Positions 45,395-55,287 of a DNA stretch of 64,000 bases are shown piece by piece. The position numbers and the translations under genes are program-made. Source of the DNA: Ctenosaura bakeri (Eukaryota > Chordata > Lepidosauria > Squamata > Iguanidae); contig CAOLHI010001297.1 in NCBI GenBank assembly GCA_948474755.1, positions 372,001 through 436,000 of the forward strand. The letters are read 5' to 3'. The notes below the pieces were generated by a model that was not told the origin of the DNA, did not search any database, and saw only the letters and a program-made list of their open reading frames with translations. Every line of letters begins with the position of its first letter. The stretch's first letter is position 1.

Positions 45395-45690
45395 TCTGAC
45401 TAGTTTTGACAAGTTTTTCAAAACAGCAATAAGGGACAGCTGAAATTTATAACATTCAGAGTTGACAAATCAGGAATTAGCAACTAACAAGTTTGTATTC
45501 TACTGAAATTCCACATGAAAACACTGATTACAGTTAACTTAGCTTTGTGTTTTTCTGTAAAATGGAACATGTTGTCCACATTTATCAATTACAAGATGCA
45601 CACATTGCTGTCTTTATACAGGATCTTTCAGGCAATTTGTTCAGTCTGTACAAAGGGAAAAAAAGCTTTTTCAGATAGGGGTTGCTGTTG
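45395..45690 (+). repeat. Unnamed dispersed repeat, copy 2 of 2
   Basis: Partner of 33700-34080. Shared blocks include GTTTTTCAAAACAGCAATAA, GGGACAGCTGAAATTTATAA, CATGTTGTCCACATTTATCA and TTACAAGATGCACACATTGC. Confidence 0.6.
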
Positions 45691-45866
45691 TTATTCACAT
45701 CAACTATGATTTATGGCATCCCTATGGATTTATGGATGATAAGAGCTGTTAGACAGTGGAATGGACTCTATTGTTAAAGAAAAGTTATGTGGCACCTATC
45801 AAGTATGCTTTAGATGCACTAGCAGAAGTTGGGCTAGCTGATCCTTGGTGTCTCTTCCATCTCTAA

Positions 45867-46095
45867 GGCTCTTTCCACAGCTTACCTTCTTTGTCTGGTG
45901 GCAATCCCAGCAGAGGCTCTGCTGGGAAGGAAGTATGATAGCAGTGCTCCCCTCCACAAGGGACCAGCTCCCAGTGGAAGGGAGCACGATGGACATGCCA
46001 TTTTCCTTCCGCAGTTCAACCAGGTACTTTTCCAGGCTGCACTGGGGCAGGAAGCACCACCATCATGCTGTCTGCCCTTCTCCTAAGAGGCACAT
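45867..46095. mobile_element. MITE fragment (PIF/Harbinger-like), GGAAGCACGATGG family, copy 1
   Basis: Starts GGCTCTTTCCACAG after TAA. Shares GGGAGCACGATGGACATGCC, TTTTCCTTCCGCAG and CAGGCTGCACTGGGGCAGGA with 59571-59998. The right terminus is not recognisable, so it is truncated. The open frames on both strands are composition effects. Confidence 0.65.
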
Positions 46096-46239
46096 TAGCC
46101 CTCTAGGAGACCTGCTTCTTCAAACAAACAGACAAGAAACAAACAATGCACATGTCCTCACGTCCTGTAGAGAGAATTTAGTAGCAGCATTAAAGGGAAA
46201 ATAAATATTTTGCAAAACAAACAAACCAACAAAACATTT

Positions 46240-46324
46240 GACACCTGGGGTGTCTCAGGGGCCACACAAAAATGGTCCTGGGGGCCACATGCCATCCATG
46301 GGATGCACTTTGCCCACCCTTGAG
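46240..46324 (-). mobile_element. hAT-like MITE fragment
   Basis: GGGGTGTCTCAGGGGCCACA, GGTCCTGGGGGCCACATGCC and GCACTTTGCCCACCCTTGAG are the reverse of a common '(C)AAGGGTGGGCAAA...GTGGCCC' element end. Half element only. Confidence 0.6.
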
Positions 46325-46332
46325 CTAGACAA

Positions 46333-46380
46333 GGAACATAAGAGCCAAGCTGTTTCAGACCAAAACTTTATCTACTTCAA
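46333..46380 (-). mobile_element. Short old LINE-derived fragment
   Basis: AAGGAACATAAGAGCCAAGC and TGTTTCAGACCAAAACTTTA resemble the 7565 and 26360 fragments ('AACATAAGAAGAGCC...TGGATCAGACCAAAGGCC'). Confidence 0.4.
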
Positions 46381-46905
46381 ATTTCCATTCAAGCTGGCCA
46401 CATACATAACTTTAGTTTGTGTTTCCCTATCTCACCTTTTCCCCAAGCCAAACATCCTCAATATGGCAACTTTTCATTACAGAGAATCTGCTGATCAGTA
46501 CCTTTATTAGTTTAGTTAACCTCTCACTTTTTTTTTAAACTTGATCAGAATGTAATCTGACTTGATACAAGTATTTGATATTCCTAAAATCACTATTGCA
46601 GTCATAATTCCTTAACTGTATAATGTTTCTACAGAACACCATAATTCAGCAATGACTTAAGGATTCCATGTCAGTGGGGTGGTAAATCTGCTGTTGAAAC
46701 TTTTATCTTACCAAGGTGTTGAACCATGATTGACAAAATTGGCTGAGCCATTTGGATAGCTTCATGTAAAACTTGGACTAAACTTAAGAGTGGATTCAGC
46801 ATGCAACTGACACAAGTCCCACAATCTGCCACTACCAGAGTCTTGAATTATAGGAAACTGAATCAGACTAACCTACTGCTAGTAGTAGTTTCTTCTCTTT
46901 TGTCA
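46381..46905. other. Unassigned sequence
   Basis: Nothing recognised. Confidence 0.4.
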
Positions 46906-46906
46906 T

Positions 46907-47100
46907 TTTTGTGTTGCTGTATACCTTCAAATAGTTTCTGACTTATGTTGACTCTACGATAAACCTATCACAGGGTGCTGTTTTTTTTTGGCAATATTGA
47001 CTTTCCCAAGGTCACCCAGAGGATTTCCACCAAGTGGGGATTTAAACCCTGGTATCCAGAGCTGTAGTCCAACACACAGAGCACTATACCACACTGGTTT
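46907..47100 (-). mobile_element. Sauria-type SINE (antisense)
   Basis: The antisense order is complete: CTTCAAATAGTTTCTGACTT, ATGTTGACTCTACGATAAAC, CCAAGGTCACCCAGAGGATT, GTGGGGATTTAAACCCTGGT (box B side) and AGCACTATACCACACTGG (box A side). Confidence 0.85.
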
Positions 47101-47572
47101 GTAATCCTTAGTCCCACTTCCTGTGATGGCATTCCATTGTTTTCTTAGACCATAGAAACAGTTTTCTTTTACTAAACTGTTTATTTCTGAAATTTATTCT
47201 GCTCTTACTTCAGGTAATAACACTTCAAAGCCAACAACTGGAACTCCTGAGGCAAAAAAGGAGGACTTTTCAAGTGAAGATTCATATTGTTAAAACTAAA
47301 TCTCCTCTAAAAAAAAAAAGTGGAGATTATTAGGCCTGAAGTATTTTAAAATAAAGCAAAAAAAAAAATCTAATTTACATTTCTCTTCTACTTTTAACTT
47401 CTTTAAAGCATTTCTTTTACTACAGAGAGCAATATGGGCTAATCGAGTTCTCTTTGAGTCTCTTCCTTCCTCCCTCCCCTCTCTGACTTTACTATAAGCA
47501 ATATGTTTTCTCAACTTCAGAGAAAAATGTTGAAATAGGCAAATGTCATCCATCCTATGTTAGATACTTTTT
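47101..47572. other. Unassigned sequence
   Basis: Nothing recognised. A-rich runs at about 47307-47319 and 47358-47368. Confidence 0.4.
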
Positions 47573-47573
47573 C

Positions 47574-48655
47574 AGAATCATAGAATCATAGAGTTGGAAG
47601 AGACCCCAGGGGCCATCAAGTCCAACCCCCTGCTATGCAAGAACACCAATCAAAGCATTCCCAACAGATGGCCATCCAACCTCTCCTTAAAAACCTCCAA
47701 AGAAGGAGACTCTACCACACTCTGAGGAAGCATATTCCACTGGTGGACAGCTCTGACCATCAGGAATTTCTTCCTGAGGTTCAAGTGGAATCTCCTTTCC
47801 TCCAGCTTGAATCCATTGCTCCTTGTCCTAGTCTCTGGAGTGACAGAGAACAAGCCTGCTCCCTCCTCAACATGACATTCCTTCAAATATTTAAACATGG
47901 CTATCATGTCCCCTCCTAACTTTCTCTTCTGCAGACTAAACATACCCAGCTCCCTAAGCTGCTCCTCATAGGGCATGGCTTCCAGACCCTTCACCATTTT
48001 GGTTGCCCTCCTCTGGACACATTCCAGCTTGTCAATATCCTTCTTGAACTGAGGTGCCCAGAACTGGACACAGTATTCCAAATGAGGCCTAACCAATGCA
48101 GAATAGAGTGGTACCGTTAACTGCCTTGATCTAGACACCCTACTCCTATTGATGCAACCAAGAATCCCGTTGGCTTTCTTGGCTGCCGCATCACACTGCT
48201 GACTCATGTTCAGCTTGTGATCTACCAAGACTCCTAGATCCCTTTCACACATACTGCTATCTAGCCACGTGTCCCCCATCCTATATTTGTGCATTCCATT
48301 TTTTCTGCCTAAGTGCAGGACCTTACATTTGTCTCTGTTGAATTTCATTTTTTTAGCTTTGGCCCAGTTCTCCAATCTGTCAAGGTCATTTTGAAATTTG
48401 ATCCTGGCCTCTGGTGTATTAGCAACCCCTCCCAGTTTGGTATCATCTGCAAATTTGATCAGCATGCCCTCCACTCCTTAATCCAAGTCATTGATGAAGA
48501 TGTTGAATAACACTGGGACCAGGACAGAACCCTGTGGCACTCCACTAGTCACTTCTCTCCAGGATGAAAAACAGCCATTGTAGAGCACGCTTTGGGTTCG
48601 GTCAGTCAACCAATTACAAATCCACCTAACAGTAGCCCTGTTGTTCCTGAAAGTG
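47574..48655 (-). mobile_element. CR1 LINE, best preserved copy (ORF2 C-terminal half and 3' UTR)
   Basis: The 3' end at the low coordinate has CATAGAATCATAGAGTTGGA and GGCCATCAAGTCCAACCCCC. Minus-strand ORF2 runs from about 48652 to 47650 with a single in-frame stop, which suggests a recent insertion compared with the other CR1 copies. It is 5'-truncated at about 48655, as is typical. No target duplication was established, because CR1 rarely makes clear ones. Confidence 0.95.
47650..48652 (-). pseudogene. CR1 ORF2 reverse transcriptase, C-terminal half with one stop
   Basis: Minus-strand translation contains, in order, the VPQGSVL block with [10 protein letters not shown], a TAA stop at 48478-48480, then LIKFADDTKLGG with the catalytic FADD motif, the CERDLGVLVDHKLNMSQQCD block, [27 protein letters not shown] and EVFKERLDGH near the C-terminus. 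After the stop, 274 codons are open. The endonuclease and first RT blocks are missing, so the protein could not work even without the stop. Transcription would depend on a neighbouring promoter. Confidence 0.95.
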
Positions 48656-49320
48656 CAGAATTTACTTCAGATGTAAGTCATGAACTGTGAGAAATCCACT
48701 GTCAGATGGTCACAGCCATGGCTGTTATTTTTGTCCATTCTTAAGCCCTGCATTAGGTCATATCAGCAAGAGTGTAAAGCACTTAGATAAGCCACAAAGT
48801 CGTTCAATCCTTTATTCTGCCCTTTCTAAGCCAGGCCATTTCTTTAATGTGGGTTAGTTTCAGGATTTCTTTCTCTCTCTCTCTCTCTCTTAAGAATTTA
48901 TACGTACACAACTGAGTTGGAAAGTTCACATCTGGACCCATTGCTCAGTGCTGGCCAAACTAGTGCATGCTTGCATGTATGTGATCATGGAATGAATCCC
49001 CAGCAACTTCAGTACAAGTGAGAAGAATTACAGCAAAGCTCTGATGCAACACTGCAACTTAAGAGAGTTCAGAGAGATGTAAAAGAAGGTTTTTGGGGAT
49101 TTTTTAAAGTTCAAATAAACATGAAATCTTTATGGGGAAGGAAATCCATATCAGTAGGGTGGTAGAGCTGGAGCTCACAGAGTGCAAATGCCACAGATTT
49201 TTTTCAAATAACAGAGGCAATGATGATGATTAGTAATATTATAGCATCATCACTGTACATGACATTTTATAAGTAAAAAAACAACAAATTAGTTCCCTGT
49301 CCTCAGGCTTACAATCTAAT
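48656..49320. other. Unassigned sequence with a (TC)n run
   Basis: A TC run at 48870-48891. No gene or repeat otherwise. Confidence 0.45.
48870..48891. repeat. (TC)n microsatellite
   Basis: About ten TC units. Confidence 0.93.
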
Positions 49321-49323
49321 TAA

Positions 49324-50041
49324 GGTCATTTCCGCATGAGAGGGGAGGAGTGGTTCACCATGTGTCAAGAGCAGTGTTTTTATACTCCAATTCAGAAATT
49401 GTACTGTCTGCACACACACACACACGCACACCATTTACATCATACTATTGCAGAGAACAGCAGTTGTTGCATCCACAACAGCAAGTCCCTGGCCACTCCC
49501 ATTCCCCTCTCTCATCTTGCCTCACCATCACTGATTAGTCAGTTTTTTTACAAAAACCACACACACGTTTTAAACACATTTCTGGGTTGTTATATTTGTG
49601 CATAGGTATGTGTGTTCATTGATACGTGGGGAAAAAAACAGTTTTAACAGTCCATTGCCAGATCCATTCTCTTCCCACTGTCTGTTTAACGCATGAAGGC
49701 AATAATGACAGCAGCCTGTCCTTTGATGGGTGGAGAGAGATAGAGACAGAAATGACAGAAGGGACAGCCTGGGAACACCCATAACGGGCCACTTCTGTGA
49801 TATGAATCAATGCTATGCTTCTGCACGTAGGCAAAAACTGAAGCAGAACCGGTTTGGAAGATTTACATGAGAATTTTTCCGGTCTTCACATACAGCAGTT
49901 TTGCACTGCAGTGAACTGTTCTAGGAGCTGAAAGCGTGCAGAACCACGAGGAAAACTATGATGTTACAATGCTGCAACGTGCAGATGTAAGGGTGAGGAT
50001 TTGACACTACTACGACGTAGTGACCTTGTCTGAAAATGGCC
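49324..50041. mobile_element. MITE, 718 bp, TAA duplication (PIF/Harbinger-like)
   Basis: Left end GGTCATTTCCGCATGAG and right end, reverse-complemented, GGCCATTTTCAGACAAG. TAA on both sides (49321-49323, 50042-50044). A 3-bp TWA duplication is the rule for PIF/Harbinger. Contains a (CA)n run at 49411-49430. No transposase or Myb-like frame seen, so non-autonomous. Confidence 0.78.
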
Positions 50042-50044
50042 TAA

Positions 50045-50390
50045 GACATGACACAAAAAGAAAAGAGGACAGCAGTGGGGGCTGGAATTAAGTCCAGCAG
50101 ATACTGCTGCTTCTTCACTTTCTTTTAGAGGAGGGTAGTGGCAGTTGGGATAGAGGGAGGGCCTTTCATCTGCTTTTGGGCCTAGGCATGATGGAATTGT
50201 GCCTGCCTCTTCTCTCCCTCTGAGCATCATAGCAACAGCTGGCACCATGGGCCTCAGATTATCCTGCTCTCTCTGGGTTTAGCTGTAATCCCCACAGTAG
50301 CAGGGGAGTGGGGAGAATACAGCTAGAATTGGTTTTTCCTCTCGTTTTGAAACAAAAGTCATAATTAGCATTACCAGGTATTCATTATTA
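50045..50390. other. Unassigned sequence
   Basis: Nothing recognised. Confidence 0.4.
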
Positions 50391-50393
50391 TAA

Positions 50394-50476
50394 AGGATAT
50401 CCCTTATTATAAACATTATAATAAATTATTATATATTATATTATATTATTATAAATATTATATTATATTATTATAA
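50394..50476. repeat. AT-rich low-complexity (ATTATA)n tract
   Basis: Irregular ATTATA/TATTAT repeats, flanked by the related segments AAAGGATATCCCTTATTATA and AAAGGATGTCTGG. Confidence 0.85.
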
Positions 50477-50529
50477 AGGATGTCTGGAAAGCTTATCCAT
50501 TATAGGGCTAGTAGTCATCCTTTAATATA

Positions 50530-50682
50530 AGGGGCCAGTATGGCATAGTGGTTTGTGTGCTGAACTAGGATCCTGATAGACCAGAGTGTGAATCTTCACT
50601 CAGTCTTAATACCCCACGTGTTGATATTGGGCAAGTCAAACTCTCTCTCGCCCTCAGAGACAAGCAATCGGAAACCTACTGT
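50530..50682 (+). mobile_element. Sauria-type SINE, 5' part
   Basis: GGGGCCAGTATGGCATAGTG, GGTTTGTGTGCTGAACTAGG, GAGTGTGAATCTTCACTCAG, TTGGGCAAGTCAAACTCTCT and CTCGCCCTCAGAGACAAG. The 3' tail is missing. Confidence 0.8.
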
Positions 50683-52309
50683 TTTTCCTGTTGTTGAGTC
50701 AGAATCCATATTTTTGCAATTTGAAATAAAAGTTAATGGATCTGAACCACCCATTCAGGACGTGGTGCCCTTTCACACCATACATTGGTAGCATTCTGAT
50801 TCTAGATGAACTGCCATGGTTCCATCCTATGCAATTCAAGGATTTAAAGTTTAAGGAGAGGTAGTTTGAATTCTCATCCAAATAGCTCTAGTCTCTCATA
50901 TGGCCACATATCCCAAAATTCGATCAGATGCAGTCACGGAAGTTAAACTAGAATCACAGCATAATAACTTTGCAGTGTGAATGGGCCGCAAGATACCTAA
51001 AAATATTCTGCATTATTACAGAATACTTTTGCTGGACAAACTCAACCCCACTCCAGCTATTAGAAGGACTGTGGATCATAAGAGAGGAAGTAGGGAATCC
51101 TGGATGGGGATGACAAAATATTCCATTGATTCTGCAAATCAAAATGCCCTGAAGCTTTGACCATGCAAGACCCAGCCCTGTACCACCACCATATCCCCAA
51201 AGCAATTAATCAATTGGAATGACCGCTACACTAATATTATATGAGTCTCTACTAGATGAAGTAGATAACCACTGAGCTACACAGTCACATGAGGTTCCTA
51301 ATTCATTATGGGGGAAAAATCTACATTAGCCTCGCTTTGTTACTCAGTGCTATTATTCTATTTGCAAAATCAAAATATTGATTGCCCCCCATATGTAGAC
51401 CAAAGTAGCAGACTCTAGAAAAAAAGCTTAACTACTTGATCTTACCAAATATATAAACTGCCCTTAAGCTAAGAGATAGCTTGAAACTACATTTATAGTA
51501 TATATTTTGTCTTTGCGATAGCACCTGTAAAATCATAATGGAAATGAAATGTATAAATGTGATATCTAGCACATCAAAAGGACAAATATCTCTGTCTTGT
51601 CTTGATAACTAAAGGACAAAATAATGTTATTAGTTACTCAGACAGAAAGGAAGGAAGGAAAGAAAGGGGGGGTGAAATGGTGCCTAGTATCAAAAAATGG
51701 AATAATATTGTACATTGGGGAAAAGAGAAAGAAAGGAGAGAGAGAGAGAGAGACTTTATTACCTATCATTTTTGTACCTAATAAAATCCCATAAGGTTTC
51801 TTTCTTGTTGATTTCAAAAGGCCAGTGACAATCTCAGGCTGTTTCTTGTCACAATCTAGCCTTTGATTCAAAGGTAAAAAGAAAGGATTTGGAGGTTTAG
51901 AGCAACATAACTGGAGAATAAGCTACATTAAGTCTGAAAGCAGCAGGAGCAACGAGGCACACTGAATACATGAAAGGCAAATGTCCTCTGCATGGAAGGG
52001 ACAGAGATTTCAGGGTGCCAGGAGGTAGGTAGGGTGTGTAAGATGAAAGGAGAGGGCAAGTCATGGTCAAAGGCTGCCTTGCAAAATATGGAAGAAAAGA
52101 AGTATCTTCTAAAATAGGGAGGACAGGAGTATTCAAAGCACAGCCACTCAAATATGCAGGATCCCTTGCTTCGATAATTCTGAGCAGAGATCATCTTTAG
52201 CAGCTCCCCTGCATGTCACTTTGGCCACAATGTTTTCTAGCAGTAGGCAATGACATAGCCTTAGGCTTAAAAAGTCTAAATCCAATTATGAGTCACAACC
52301 AGATCAGGC
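50683..52309. other. Unassigned sequence with GGAA and GA runs
   Basis: GGAA units at 51645-51660 and a GA run at 51734-51752. The overlapping minus-strand frames at 51897-52194 have no domain. No gene. Confidence 0.45.
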
Positions 52310-53120
52310 TAGCAGGAACTAGTAGGAACTTACGTAGGTTCCCTTGATGACCTAGCCTTCAACACTTCACAGACAAAAATAGGGACACATCTGACTGAGC
52401 AACATTAGAATGTGGTCAAGATTAGGGTTGGAATGAAGATTCAAAAATATTCACAAAACGATAGGAAAACATTTTGGGCGTTGAAAAATCTCAATGAGGA
52501 GAATCTTGGACTGACAAGAATCTTTGTGGTCAAGGACTTAAATTCTTCACAAAATTTGCATGTAGTTGTTTTGTGCAGAAACCAGCATTTTCTGCATATT
52601 CTGCATGTTGTTTTCCATGAAAACAATGCTATTTTCTGTCCAAAACAGCCACACACATTTTGTGCAGAATAAATCCTGAATTACAAATAGCTTTCAAATA
52701 TGACCTGGTTTTCAAAGACTTTCTCATAGTGGGAAGAAAATTGCTAACATTATGCATTTCTTCTTTCAAGTAGAAACTTATTTAAAAAATACATCCCTAA
52801 TCAAGATGGCAAGAGTTATTCATGAGGAAAAACACAGAAGCTAGGAAAAGCTCCAGCAGTTTGCTTTTTCCTTAGCCTACTGGGAACAGCAAGATTCCAA
52901 CCCCCTCCTCTTCAACTTGCTAACTTAACTGGGTGCAAACTACATTTTTCATCTTGAACTCAATTTGTAGCAACTGAAGTACGCTGAAGACAAAAGGGGA
53001 AGGGGGAAGGAGGAGAGAGAAACTAGGACATTTAGAAAGCAGCTGAAAATAGTGGCATGACAGCAGATTAATTGGGACAGTCCCTGACAAACTGGGTTTA
53101 TCGGAGGATGTTTGATGGAC
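52310..53120 (+). repeat. Unnamed long dispersed repeat, copy 2 (with insertion)
   Basis: Matches 28660-29215 on both sides of a 377-bp insert: CAGACAAAAATAGGGACACA and TTAGAATGTGGTCAAGAT on the left, GGCAAGAGTTATTCATG, CCAGCAGTTTGCTTTTTCCT, TTGAACTCAATTTGTAGCAA and GGGACAGTCCCTGACAAACT on the right. Confidence 0.7.
52423..52799. mobile_element. AT-rich TAGGG-type DNA element, 377 bp, copy 2, with 7-8 bp duplication
   Basis: Ends TAGGGTTGGAATGAA and ACATCCCTA. TCAAGAT flanks both sides (52416-52422, 52801-52807), extending to 7 of 8 if counted as 8 bp, which fits hAT. The 28.7-kb paralogue shows the uninterrupted site. The body is filled with TTTGTGCAGAAACCAGCATT-like motifs in both orientations. 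No transposase. Confidence 0.85.
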
Positions 53121-53129
53121 CTACTGTAG

Positions 53130-53276
53130 TTGAGACAACAGTTGGTAAGTCAACACTTATGCAAGTTCCCTCAATGGCAGATCTTCCAAAATTTCACAGA
53201 TGAAAAAAGGAGGGACAGAAATGATCAAGTACATTGGAGTGAAGTCAAGATGAGGGTTGGAGCACATATTCAAAAA
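53130..53276 (+). repeat. Partial tandem copy of the 52.3-kb repeat, carrying the same insertion junction
   Basis: GCAAGTTCCCTCAATGGCAG, AAATTTCACAGATGAAAAAA, AGTGAAGTCAAGATGAGGGT and TGGAGCACATATTCAAAAAC align with 52325-52450, including passage from TCAAGAT straight into the AGGGTTGGA start of the inserted element. It is cut off at 53276 by a hAT MITE. Confidence 0.6.
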
Positions 53277-53425
53277 CTATGTGGGAATCATGTGGTTCCC
53301 CTGATGTTATTGAACTGTAACTCCTAGCACTCCACTCCATTGGCTATGCTGCTTAGGCCTGCTAGTAAATACAGTACCTCAATATTTTGAGGGTTGCTTG
53401 TTTCCCACCCCTGATTTAGCGCAAA
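53277..53425. mobile_element. hAT-like MITE (same family as 37027-37161), diverged
   Basis: Left TGTGGGAATCATGTGGTTCC with CCTGATGTTATTGAACTGTA and AACTCC, right GGTTGCTTGTTTCCCACCCC. The order and spacing match the 37-kb element. Confidence 0.65.
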
Positions 53426-54755
53426 GGCTACAGCTCTTAAGAAAGGCTACCAAAGGGGAAAAATATTGCTCAAGAACATTATTATCAATACAACACTGAT
53501 GTTATGTGGCATCTTTTCTCCCCCTCCTATTAACCTTATATTTCCCCTTCTCTTATCAAGGCAAGACAGAGATTATTGGGTCCTTTTCATATGCTACATT
53601 TCTTTTGCATATCCTTGTGATTCCTTGGGATGGGATGAACTAGAGATGTCCAGAAATAAACAATGACTAAACTGACAGTGGAGATTAAACTTGTTGTGCT
53701 TAATCCAATTCATTGACTGTAATTGGTTATTTTATATGCACTTTTAATGTATCATCACCAACTCATGGCCTTTAGAATAGGATAAGGAAGACCTGAAGAC
53801 CCACCAGTGAATATGGGATGCCAGTTTTAGAAAAAATGAGTACAGATTACACTTGGTTGGAATAGAAAAAGCTACAGTCTTTTTGGTTACTGTTGTATAG
53901 GCTGAGATTGCAGCAGAAGTCCAGATCCACGCCTTAATCTACCTGCCTGCTGGCCAATGAAAGTATATTCACCTAGCCTATCTGCTCAGCAGCACTGGAA
54001 TGACAGATCTGGATATTCACTAAGGTGCAAGCCACTGTGTTTTCCCCTCCCACCTCAGAGAAGGCAGAGCCATCTTCCCCTGGGCTGGGCATGGTCAGAT
54101 GGCCTACAACTCAAAAATCTCTTAAGGAGATCCCCCATATTGATCAGTGGGTTCTTCTGAGGCAGAAAAGCACTATACTTTAAAAGCAGGTTTCAAAGTG
54201 AACTTATTCAAGTATTTAAAATATTTCTTCCCATTTTTCTTGGATTTCATTGCTGTGGGGGTATGCTTGTGGTGTGAAAGTTTGGGCTTAATGTTATGCT
54301 ATTCTTCGATTAATGAATACTCTCTTCTCTTTACTTTAGTATTTGTGTGCATTTATTTTTAATATTTTTCTAGACTAATCAACTGTGCTTTGCATCATAG
54401 AGACTTATACCATTCATATGTTTGTAAGTAATTAAAACATAACAATTCTAGTAATAGATTCCTTTTAAAAATGTAAAATGTATAACAGTATCAGTAACTA
54501 CATTTGGATCTTGGAACTCTATTTGCAAGTACTTACTTTAACAAAACATATTTTTCAGTTGTGATCAAACCAAGACAGTGCATGCCTTGTTCCTGAAATT
54601 TGTAGCACTCTTCCATGTGTACTGTAGCGGACTTAGTTCCTTGAAGAAGTAAGGTTAAGGAAGAGCAGTCATGGCAGGTGGACCCCAGTTCTGGCTGCTC
54701 CAGTTGGTATCCCCCATGTCAGAAGTGTGGTAAGGCTGTTTTGGGTGTTTGGCTG
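53426..54755. other. Unassigned sequence
   Basis: No gene or repeat recognised. Confidence 0.45.
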
Positions 54756-54763
54756 CTCTAAGC

Positions 54764-55195
54764 CACAGCTTTCCAAATTGTGTGTCGCAACATGTTAGTG
54801 TGTTGGCTGCAGTATGTAAGTACTGAACATAATGGTTGGAGGAGCTGTCTCTCCCACCACCATGGTGGGCCAGGCCAGGGTGACTCTGGTGAGGGTGGTG
54901 GCAGCAGGCCAGGCTTGGGTGGAGGGTTGCCTCTCCTGCTGTCACCGCAGCTGTCCCAGGCCAAGGAAAACCCTCATGAGGGCAGTGCTGGTGGTGGACC
55001 AGGGTCGAGTAGAGAGGATGCCCCTCCCACCACTGTCCACAGCTTCCCCGGGCCAAGGAATACTCTGTGAGAGTGGCAGCAGGCCAAGTTTGGGTGGATG
55101 GCTTCATTTACTGAATTACTCACTGAATTACTGTGTCGCAAAATTATGCATGTCTAAAAAGTGTGTTACAAACATGAAAAGTTTGGAAAGCTCTG
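54764..55195. mobile_element. hAT-like MITE, 432 bp, GC-rich core, 8-bp duplication
   Basis: Ends CACAGCTTTCCAAATTGTGT and, reverse-complemented, CAGAGCTTTCCAAACTTTTC. Flanks CTCTAAGC (54756-54763) and GCCTAAGC (55196-55203) agree at 6 of 8. The interior is GC-rich and made of two or three diverged tandem segments (GTGGCAGCAGGCCAGGCTTG, later GTGGCAGCAGGCCAAGTTTG). Frames of 96-150 residues on both strands follow from the GC-rich core. Confidence 0.82.
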
Positions 55196-55287
55196 GCCTA
55201 AGCCTTAAAGGAGCTATCCAAGGTACTGAATTCCATTCCAAGTAGAGGCTGAACACCTTCAAAAAGCCCCTTTAAAACTCAAACTAA

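Noticed and set aside
45799..46204. Two opposite-strand ORFs of 119 and 65 residues
   Set aside because: They lie within a dispersed repeat shared with 59.6 kb. The frames are not conserved between the two copies.
54655..55245. Overlapping ORFs of 96-150 residues on both strands
   Set aside because: Caused by the GC-rich core of a hAT MITE. The sequences are repeat-like and no transposase motif is present.
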